A stretch of 15,034 nucleotides of DNA from Ardenticatenaceae bacterium (GTDB lineage: Bacteria > Chloroflexota > Anaerolineae > Promineifilales > Promineifilaceae): NCBI GenBank assembly GCA_020634495.1, contig JACKBR010000081.1:1-15034 (forward strand), written 5' to 3'. Positions 8,002 through 14,024 of this stretch are shown here, piece by piece. How positions within the stretch are numbered: the first letter of the stretch is position 1; each line of letters begins with the position of its first letter. The translations under genes and the position numbers were made by a program. The notes below the pieces were generated by a model, which saw only the letters and a list, made by a program, of their open reading frames with translations, was not told where the DNA came from and did not search any database.

Positions 8002-8529
8002 TCAGGTTTGGAGAAACTTGCTTCTCCGACAAACTGCTAGTAATGACCGGTGGAGTAAATTGAGCATCGTTTGCCGATGTGCTTTATTGGCATAGCGTGG
8101 CAATTGCTCAGTAGCCTCACGCAACATAGGGCGTACATTATCAGGAAAAATAGATTCCAATCTGGCAATGGCAGCTGCTAATTCGGTAGAGTTAACCCCT
8201 GGAACCGCCTGCGCTAATCGCGCTGCTGTTAAGAGTGCAATAGCCTCGGAAAAAGAGTAAGTGGCCGTTGGCAGATTGGGAATGCGTGAAAAAACGTATG
8301 CTTTTGCTTCCCGCTTAATGGGCAACCCCAACCGTATTCGTATAAGCTCTAGATCCTTGGTAATGCTGCGCTCGTTAACCTGATGATACTCGGCCAGCAT
8401 TTTACGATTCCAGTAGCCAGGGCGCGTAGCAATTTGCTGGATAATCTCTAGCACTCGTGCCGTTCGCCTAATTTGGTTGTCTCGGCCACCCGTTGTTGCA
8501 ATTTGCTTATTTTTTTGTTTTGTTGCCAT
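8002..8529 (-). pseudogene. WYL regulator, N-terminal DNA-binding half, truncated by IS1182 element
   Basis: The native start of the regulator (ATG 8529, MATKQKNKQ) leads into a winged helix-turn-helix at about residues 20-80 (RRTARVLEIIQQIA, NRKMLAEYHQVNERSITKDL). A helical linker runs up to the insertion point at residue 164. Translation then continues 11 codons into the element and stops at 8002, giving 175 aa. The intact protein would be 340 aa, a normal WYL-regulator length. This stub keeps the DNA-binding part but lacks the ligand domain, so it might bind its sites without responding to a signal. A GTG at 8571 is also in frame but lies in the palindrome, and no strong ribosome site precedes either start. 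Confidence 0.9.
8037..8040. repeat. Target duplication of IS1182 element, right copy
   Basis: CTAG, identical to 6452-6455, directly adjoining the right inverted repeat. Confidence 0.85.
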
Positions 8530-8548
8530 ACAGCTATTTAAGCATAGA

Positions 8549-8572
8549 TGTGGGAATACCCTGCTTCCCACA
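8549..8572 (-). promoter_or_regulatory. Palindromic operator before the WYL gene
   Basis: Perfect 8-base arms TGTGGGAA and TTCCCACA flank 8 bases. It lies 20 bases before the regulator ATG. Its reverse complement matches 8672-8695 at 21 of 24 positions, including the spacer GCAGGGT. The form (dyad of three helical half-turns, two copies between divergent cas operons) suits binding by a dimeric winged-helix regulator, most likely the WYL protein itself. Confidence 0.7.
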
Positions 8573-8622
8573 AATTTAGAAAACGCGAAAAACGATAGGT
8601 TCTAAGAATGCCAAGTGGTACA

Positions 8623-8651
8623 AGTATAGCATTTGCTTAAGAAAACAGAAA
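8623..8651 (-). promoter_or_regulatory. Weak candidate promoter for the effector operon
   Basis: On the minus strand TATACT (8628-8623) lies 17 bases after TTTCTG (8651-8646). The -10 is good and the -35 is poor. Transcription from here would begin before the 8549-8572 palindrome and carry it in the leader. No convincing promoter for cas1 was found on the other strand. Confidence 0.3.
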
Positions 8652-8671
8652 TAGGGAAGAAATTTCGAAAG

Positions 8672-8695
8672 TGTGGGAAGCAGGGTGTTCCCATT
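8672..8695 (+). promoter_or_regulatory. Palindromic operator before cas1
   Basis: TGTGGGAA, GCAGGGTG, TTCCCATT: inner six bases of each arm pair (TGGGAA with TTCCCA). It lies 56 bases before the cas1 ATG and is a divergent-facing copy of the 8549-8572 element. Together they suggest one regulator controlling both cas operons. Confidence 0.7.
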
Positions 8696-8751
8696 GGTAT
8701 GGTTTACTGAGAAACAAGGATCGTATGTTTACAAAAGGAGAACCCAAACCC

Positions 8752-9795
8752 ATGCCCATCATCCAAAACCTCATTGCCGACCAGTTCGGCAGCCACATTG
8801 GCAAATACCAGGGCCGGCTGAAAGTCACCCAGCAAAAAGAAACCCTCGCCCAGGCCCCCCTGCTTCACCTCGAAAGCGTTACCATTGCCAGCAAAGGGGT
8901 CAGCATTTCGGCTGATGCCATCGCCGCCTGCACCGAACACGGCATCCCCATTCACTTCCTCAGCAGCAGCGGCACCCCCTACGCCGCCCTTTACAGTGCC
9001 GGGCTAACGGGGACGGTGCTGACGCGCCGGGCGCAGTTGGCCGCCTATGCCGATGGGCGCGGCGTGAAGCTGGCCCTCGCCTTTGCCGGGGGCAAAATTG
9101 AAAACCAGGCCGCCCTGCTCAAATACAGCAGCAAATATCGCAAAGAGACCGACCCCGCCCTGCACAAGGAACTGCACTGGCTGGCGGGCGAAGTCATAGA
9201 CCACATGGAGGAGCTGTGTACGCTGGATTTTGTGGCACTGCGCGAGGGGTATTGCGTGGACGAGGTGCGAGAACATCTTTTGTCGTGCGAAGGGCGGGCG
9301 GCCAAGCTGTATTGGCGGGGGTTTGGGCTGCTGCTGGGCAGCGGCCACAGTTGGCCGGGGCGGGAGGGGCGCGGGGCTACTGACCCGGTTAACAGCGCCC
9401 TCAACTATGGCTATGGCATCCTCTACAGCCAGATTGAACGCGCCTTGGTGCTGGCTGGGCTAGACCCCTACGGCGGTTTTATCCACGTAGACCGGCCGGG
9501 CAAACCCAGCCTTGTCCTCGACTGCATTGAGGAGTTCCGCGCCCCGGTGGTAGACCGCACCGTGCTGGGGCTGCTCAACAAAGGGTTTGCCTTGGAGCAG
9601 GATGAGCGGGGGCGGCTGACGGAGCCAACGCGGCGCAAGCTGGCGGAGAAGATTTTGGCGCGGCTGGAAAGCAATGAGCGGTATGAGCAAAAGCGCTACC
9701 CGCTGCGCGTCATCATCCAGCGGCAGGCTCGCCATTTGGCAACCTATGTGCGCGGCGAACGGGAGCGGTATGAGCCGTTTCGCGCCAGTTGGTGA
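8752..9795 (+). CDS. cas1: Cas1 integrase of CRISPR adaptation
   Basis: Cas1 forms the Cas1-Cas2 complex that inserts new spacers at the leader end. The 347-aa protein has the metal-binding set E180 (CEGRAAKLYW), H245 (GGFIHVDRPG) and D257, with E260 nearby (LVLDCIEEFR). An AAAGGAG 11 bases before ATG 8752 decides this start over in-frame GTG 8671 and ATG 8725, which would add non-conserved residues and reach into the operator. The length is normal for type I-B. It is GC-rich (hand counts 39 and 42 of 60 in lines 9061 and 9301), unlike the effector genes. It heads the adaptation operon. Confidence 0.98.
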   Translation: MPIIQNLIADQFGSHIGKYQGRLKVTQQKETLAQAPLLHLESVTIASKGVSISADAIAACTEHGIPIHFLSSSGTPYAALYSAGLTGTVLTRRAQLAAYADGRGVKLALAFAGGKIENQAALLKYSSKYRKETDPALHKELHWLAGEVIDHMEELCTLDFVALREGYCVDEVREHLLSCEGRAAKLYWRGFGLLLGSGHSWPGREGRGATDPVNSALNYGYGILYSQIERALVLAGLDPYGGFIHVDRPGKPSLVLDCIEEFRAPVVDRTVLGLLNKGFALEQDERGRLTEPTRRKLAEKILARLESNERYEQKRYPLRVIIQRQARHLATYVRGERERYEPFRASW

Positions 9796-9796
9796 T

Positions 9797-9870
9797 CGGT
9801 AATCAGTAAACGGTAATCAGTAATCGGTAATCGGTAGAGTGGTTACTGATTACCGATAACCGATTACTGT
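9797..9870. repeat. Heptamer repeats with inverted copies between cas1 and cas2
   Basis: Six head-to-tail 7-base units (CGGTAAT or CAGTAAT with small changes, 9797-9838) are followed after GTGG by four inverted units (9843-9870). The two blocks can fold into a long hairpin within the cas1-cas2 message. Such heptamer repeats are best known from filamentous cyanobacteria and similar intergenic repeats occur elsewhere. It may act as a stabilising or attenuating hairpin, or only as a mobile repeat. Confidence 0.8.
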
Positions 9871-9881
9871 CTACTTTTCCC

Positions 9882-10145
9882 ATGAACTGCCTTCTCATTT
9901 ACGACATTTCTGATGACCGCAAGCGAGCTAAAGTGGCCGATGTGTGCCTGGATTATGGACTGGATCGGCTGCAATATAGTGCGTTTGGCGGCAATATTTC
10001 GCGCAATTTGCAGGAGGAGCTGTTTTTGAAGGTGTGTGGGGTGCTGGGTAAGGCGGCCGGCAATGTCCAACTTATTCCCATTTGTGGCAAAGATTGGCAG
10101 GCGCGGCGGGTGTATATTCGGGAAACAGTGGAGGGTGGAGAGTAG
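9882..10145 (+). CDS. cas2: Cas2 adaptation subunit
   Basis: Cas2 bridges two Cas1 dimers during spacer integration. The 87-aa protein begins MNCLLIYDISDDRKRAKVAD, the family's first beta strand with the conserved D8, and continues with LDRLQYSAFGG, the usual second strand. Length is normal. The last residues (VEGGE) are encoded by G-rich sequence that merges into the following repeat. No Shine-Dalgarno is visible before the ATG, so initiation may be weak or need the upstream hairpin. It follows cas1 by 86 bases and precedes cas4 by 68. Confidence 0.95.
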   Translation: MNCLLIYDISDDRKRAKVADVCLDYGLDRLQYSAFGGNISRNLQEELFLKVCGVLGKAAGNVQLIPICGKDWQARRVYIRETVEGGE

Positions 10146-10197
10146 GGAGTGGGGTGTGGGGTGTTTTCGCTCCCTACGCCCCACTCCCTACGCCCCA
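10142..10197. repeat. Tandem and inverted repeats between cas2 and cas4
   Basis: A 14-base unit CTCCCTACGCCCCA occurs twice in tandem (10170-10183, 10184-10197). An inverted 13-base match GTAGGGAGTGGGG (10142-10154) pairs with 10179-10191. The hairpin begins inside the cas2 stop region and ends 16 bases before the cas4 ATG. It could reduce read-through or protect the upstream message. Confidence 0.75.
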
Positions 10198-10213
10198 CAA
10201 ACAAAGGTGTCTC

Positions 10214-10807
10214 ATGACAACAACCGAACATCTATTTCGAGTGATTGATTTGAAGCAATATTCTTACTGTCCTCGCGTGCTATATTACCATACGGTGCTG
10301 CCGCAGGTGCGGCCGGTGACATATAAGATGGAGGCGGGGGTGGTGGCGCATGAGGTGGCGGAGGGGCGGGAGCGGCGGCGCAGCTTGCGGAGCTATGGGG
10401 TGCCGGCCGGAGAGCGGTTTTTTAACGTAGGGCTGCAATCGGCCGAGCTGGGGCTGTCGGGGGAGTTGGATATGGTGATTGAGACGGCGACGGAGCTGAT
10501 TCCGGTGGATTACAAGAATACGGCCAAGATTGGTAAGCATTTTAAGCTACAGTTGATGGCTTACGGCCGTTTATTGGAAACAGCGTGGCCTGGCTCGTCC
10601 AAGGCGGTGAACCGAGGGTTTTTGTACCTGATTCCGCAGCGCAAGGCGGTGGAGGTACGTTTTACGGCTCCGCTGCGGCGGCAATTGGCGGCGGCAATGG
10701 TTGCGCTTGGGCAAATTGCCCACCAGCAGCAAATGCCGCAGCCAGTAGCCCATGTGGGGCAATGTGTGGATTGCGAGTTTCGGCGGTTTTGTAATGATGT
10801 GGTGTAG
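10214..10807 (+). CDS. cas4: Cas4 RecB-like nuclease with iron-sulfur cluster
   Basis: Cas4 trims prespacers and selects those with a correct PAM before Cas1-Cas2 integrate them. The 197-aa protein has the cluster cysteines C19 (YSYCPRVLYY), C184, C187 and C193 (GQCVDCEFRRFC). It has the RecB nuclease residues H46 (AHEVAEG), D86 (LSGELDMVI), the D99-x-K101 motif (VDYKN) and the QLMAY motif at 113-117. ATG 10214 follows AAAGGTG at a suitable distance; the frame remains open upstream to 10082 but that extension is repeat sequence. Placing cas4 after cas2 rather than before cas1 is less common. Confidence 0.95.
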   Translation: MTTTEHLFRVIDLKQYSYCPRVLYYHTVLPQVRPVTYKMEAGVVAHEVAEGRERRRSLRSYGVPAGERFFNVGLQSAELGLSGELDMVIETATELIPVDYKNTAKIGKHFKLQLMAYGRLLETAWPGSSKAVNRGFLYLIPQRKAVEVRFTAPLRRQLAAAMVALGQIAHQQQMPQPVAHVGQCVDCEFRRFCNDVV

Positions 10808-10844
10808 ACAGGGGAGCGGATTGTGGGTTACAATGGGGTGGTGT

Positions 10845-10866
10845 GGGAAAAACGGCCGTTTTGCCC
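10845..10866 (+). terminator. Hairpin after cas4 built on ACGGCCGT
   Basis: The 14-base perfect palindrome AAAACGGCCGTTTT (10849-10862) is flanked by GGG and CCC. It stands 37 bases after the cas4 stop and has the same design as the hairpin at 148-185. A terminator for cas1-cas2-cas4 is plausible, though no U-tract follows. Confidence 0.45.
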
Positions 10867-10877
10867 TCCCACCGGCC

Positions 10878-10924
10878 GTTTCGCAAATCACCCCCCTTTT
10901 GGCGCAAAAAACGATTTGCGAAAC
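10878..10924. repeat. Perfect 12-base inverted repeat in the leader
   Basis: GTTTCGCAAATC (10878-10889) pairs with GATTTGCGAAAC (10913-10924). A smaller TTTTG/CAAAA stem is nested between them. It could be a protein site used in adaptation, a regulator site or an RNA hairpin. Confidence 0.7.
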
Positions 10925-11009
10925 ATTGCACCTGAACAACCAAATATGGGTGATTTTGGCAAAAGAAAGACCGATGAGAATGCGCTATAAGCCAATTTTA
11001 TGGGTGGAC

Positions 11010-11029
11010 AGGTCATTTCTGACCTTTTT
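11010..11029 (+). terminator. Small hairpin with T-run just before repeat 1
   Basis: AGGTCA (11010-11015) pairs with TGACCT (11020-11025) around TTTC, and runs into TTTTT (11025-11029). It is 19 bases before the first repeat. The form is that of a weak intrinsic terminator; as a DNA feature it could instead mark the leader end. Confidence 0.45.
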
Positions 11030-11048
11030 CTGTGGGGAATCGCAAGCG

Positions 11049-13732
11049 GTTCCACCCCATTCGATCCGTTAGAGGATACTGAAACATTCAGCGTGAGTTA
11101 TTCTTCTTCTGGGTATAATTGTTCCACCCCATTCGATCCGTTAGAGGATACTGAAACAAGACCCAAGCAGTTTTCCCCAGCAGAGACAATGGTGTTCCAC
11201 CCCATTCGATCCGTTAGAGGATACTGAAACAACTTGAACCGCTGTCTGTAGTTTTAATGACTCCAGGTTCCACCCCATTCGATCCGTTAGAGGATACTGA
11301 AACCTTATTTACAGTGCTGTAGACATGCTGGCGAGAATGGTTCCACCCCATTCGATCCGTTAGAGGATACTGAAACATCAACGGAAGTTGTCCATAATGC
11401 AGCCAATTCCAGGTTCCACCCCATTCGATCCGTTAGAGGATACTGAAACTTCGCCTGGTCGCTATCCAGTTCGGCGTAGGCCGCAAGTTCCACCCCATTC
11501 GATCCGTTAGAGGATACTGAAACGCTGATTAGCAGCGGCACCCGCACCCCGCCTTCGTACGTTCCACCCCATTCGATCCGTTAGAGGATACTGAAACCTG
11601 AATTTTCGCAGCCCGTTTTCGTCACGCGAGACGTTCCACCCCATTCGATCCGTTAGAGGATACTGAAACAGGCGTAATCCTCGGCTGTCTTCCGGCCGTA
11701 AGCTGCCGTTCCACCCCATTCGATCCGTTAGAGGATACTGAAACATTGCATAAATAGCACCGAGGCTCATGTCATACACCGTTCCACCCCATTCGATCCG
11801 TTAGAGGATACTGAAACTTGGGCAACGGCCGTTCCTGGGGCGTATGGGGCAGGGGTTCCACCCCATTCGATCCGTTAGAGGATACTGAAACAGTCCCAGC
11901 CGGTGGCTGGTGGTACGGCCGTTGGCGGGTTCCACCCCATTCGATCCGTTAGAGGATACTGAAACGTCCCCAAGTCGCGCCAACGGCCGTTTGGCTCTTG
12001 CGCCGTTCCACCCCATTCGATCCGTTAGAGGATACTGAAACTTGCCAAATGTCGTAAGAAAACCAGATCACAAAGTCGGTTCCACCCCATTCGATCCGTT
12101 AGAGGATACTGAAACTTTCTGACCACATGCTGGCTATCTCTGGCGATGAAAGTTCCACCCCATTCGATCCGTTAGAGGATACTGAAACAATTATGGCTTT
12201 GGGGTGCGGATCACGAACGGTACAGTGTTCCACCCCATTCGATCCGTTAGAGGATACTGAAACATTCGGGGGTGGGATGATAACAAAGGCGCTATTGTTG
12301 TTCCACCCCATTCGATCCGTTAGAGGATACTGAAACGCGAGGAGTATGGCGAACTTGATGGCCTCTTGAGATGTTCCACCCCATTCGATCCGTTAGAGGA
12401 TACTGAAACAGGCTCTAGCTGGAGATGATTGGCAACCATGCACGTAGTTCCACCCCATTCGATCCGTTAGAGGATACTGAAACATCTCATTCCATTCGTA
12501 AGCGGTTCTGATACATTTATGTTCCACCCCATTCGATCCGTTAGAGGATACTGAAACATTATTTTACTGATAATGGGGAGGAAAGTTGGAATGACAGTTC
12601 CACCCCATTCGATCCGTTAGAGGATACTGAAACGTAACAACAGCAGCAGAACCAGCTTCCTTCAATGTATGTTCCACCCCATTCGATCCGTTAGAGGATA
12701 CTGAAACTTTTTTCGCTTATGAGTAAAATAAATGTACGGTGGTGTTCCACCCCATTCGATCCGTTAGAGGATACTGAAACAACCTTCTGGCGTGCAGCTG
12801 CATAATGGCTAGGGTGGTTCCACCCCATTCGATCCGTTAGAGGATACTGAAACGCCCACGCCGTGACCATTCACTGTGCGCCCTCCCCCTGGGTTCCACC
12901 CCATTCGATCCGTTAGAGGATACTGAAACCGAACTATTGATGAACGCATGTTCTAGCAACGCCTGGTTCCACCCCATTCGATCCGTTAGAGGATACTGAA
13001 ACCCTCAAAGATGGGGCCATCCCAACCAGTTACGCGGTGCGTTCCACCCCATTCGATCCGTTAGAGGATACTGAAACTAAATAATAGCTCATATCTGGCA
13101 CAATAATGGCGATCGTTCCACCCCATTCGATCCGTTAGAGGATACTGAAACCACCACCATCTCCCTATTAAACGCCGTCCTCTACCTATAGTTCCACCCC
13201 ATTCGATCCGTTAGAGGATACTGAAACACTCTGACAGCTTGGCCGAGCGTGTAAAGAAAAATGTTCCACCCCATTCGATCCGTTAGAGGATACTGAAACT
13301 CTACTTGGCTCATGACCTCTTTCGGGATTATCCTGTTCCACCCCATTCGATCCGTTAGAGGATACTGAAACGTCAGCCGTTCCACGGCCAACAGCAGAAC
13401 ATCAAACAGTTCCACCCCATTCGATCCGTTAGAGGATACTGAAACGACATTGGGAAGCCACGAAAGCAAAAGCAGTATGTTGTTCCACCCCATTCGATCC
13501 GTTAGAGGATACTGAAACACCGTGCCTGAACGTGGTAGCTATGACGAACTGACGGGTTCCACCCCATTCGATCCGTTAGAGGATACTGAAACGGCGGCTT
13601 TTTGTTGATTAGCGACACTTTGCCTGTTGTGTTCCACCCCATTCGATCCGTTAGAGGATACTGAAACATACCGCACAAACAGCCGCCGCGCCCGTTCCAG
13701 ACTGTCGTTCCACCCCATTCGATCCGTTAGAG
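11049..13732 (+). CRISPR. CRISPR array, 36 complete repeats plus one truncated, 36 spacers
   Basis: Repeats are 37 bases, from GTTCCACCCC to GATACTGAAAC, and all 36 complete copies read identical. Spacers are 35-39 bases, mostly 36-37, with no duplicates noticed. First repeat 11049-11085; last complete repeat 13631-13667. Within the repeat ATCC and GGAT can pair around GTTAGA, leaving exactly eight bases (ACTGAAAC) on the 3' side. This is the handle expected if a Cas6 cuts at the hairpin base, as in type I-B. The array is therefore transcribed left to right from the cas4 side. Spacers 11-13 each contain ACGGCCGT. Confidence 0.99.
13707..13732 (+). repeat. Truncated terminal CRISPR repeat
   Basis: The first 26 bases match the repeat exactly; the last 11, including the ACTGAAAC handle, are replaced by unrelated sequence from 13733. 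Perfect identity up to a sharp break suggests a junction rather than slow decay. Confidence 0.9.
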
Positions 13733-14024
13733 AGGGTAGGACGGGAGATAAGAGGGTTATCTGTGGTCGCGTTTATGAAACCACAGAGCAGTGACGTTTT
13801 AACATTTCCAAGCGAAGTGCCACATATGCCAGTGTTGGCTGAATTTTCTAGGAGTAAACCAGCATATGTGGCTTTGCCACCACAAGCTAATGAATGACCC
13901 AAATCTCTGGGCTTGAGACTAACTGTTGTCACTTTCCCACTTTTGCCACAAAACAGCAGCCTGCTAAAACAACGGATTTAAGGGTTGAAACTAACAGCAG
14001 CCCCAAAACCAGCTTGCCACGACC
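13733..14024. other. Non-coding stretch between array and transposase
   Basis: I see no gene in these 292 bases. Two inverted repeats are present: TCTGTGGT at 13760-13767 with ACCACAGA at 13780-13787, and GCCACATATGC at 13819-13829 with its complement at 13862-13872. It may be the end of the insertion sequence whose transposase follows, but no terminal repeat could be matched because the other end is outside the window. Confidence 0.5.

Larger units (their letters stand above)
6456..8036 (-). mobile_element. IS1182-family insertion sequence, apparently intact
   Basis: The 1,581-base element carries one intact transposase gene and imperfect terminal inverted repeats. Read inward, the left end begins CAGGCTGTCGGAAAAG (6456-6471) and the right end CAGTTTGTCGGAGAAG (8036-8021), 13 of 16 identical. 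The left end also folds on itself: GGCTGTC at 6458-6464 pairs with GACAGCC at 6480-6486. CTAG flanks both sides. Boundaries follow from the repeats and from exact frame restoration of the split host gene. The intact transposase and clean duplication suggest a recent insertion. The transposase points the same way as the effector operon, so read-through from it could feed cas8-cas3. Confidence 0.92.
10808..11048 (+). promoter_or_regulatory. CRISPR leader
   Basis: This 241-base gap between cas4 and the first repeat has no convincing gene. It is on the side where new spacers should enter, judged from repeat direction (GAAAC at the 3' end) and the damaged repeat at the other end. It should hold the array promoter and the Cas1-Cas2 docking signals. 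A TATAAG at 10986-10991 is a possible -10 without a good -35. Three separate inverted repeats lie within it. Confidence 0.85.

Noticed and set aside
8530..8571. Longer WYL regulator starting at GTG 8571
   Set aside because: Its extra residues come from the palindrome itself, and the same residues appear opposite cas1, showing a shared DNA element, not protein.
8671..8751. Longer Cas1 starting at GTG 8671 or ATG 8725
   Set aside because: The extension covers the operator palindrome and lacks family sequence; AAAGGAG marks ATG 8752.
10082..10213. Longer Cas4 with 44 extra N-terminal residues
   Set aside because: The extension overlaps cas2 and the tandem repeats; ATG 10214 has a good ribosome site and the protein then matches the family start.
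11111..11120. TATAAT-like box in spacer 1
   Set aside because: Spacer content is foreign DNA; no matching -35 and no reason for a promoter there.
11305..13520. Several open frames across the CRISPR array, on both strands, with repeated peptides such as FQYPLTDRMGWN
   Set aside because: They are translations of the 37-base repeat, with frame shifts set by spacer length; not genes.
13982..13991. GGGTTGAAAC, resembling the 3' end of another CRISPR repeat type
   Set aside because: Only one short copy with no spaced partners; chance match.
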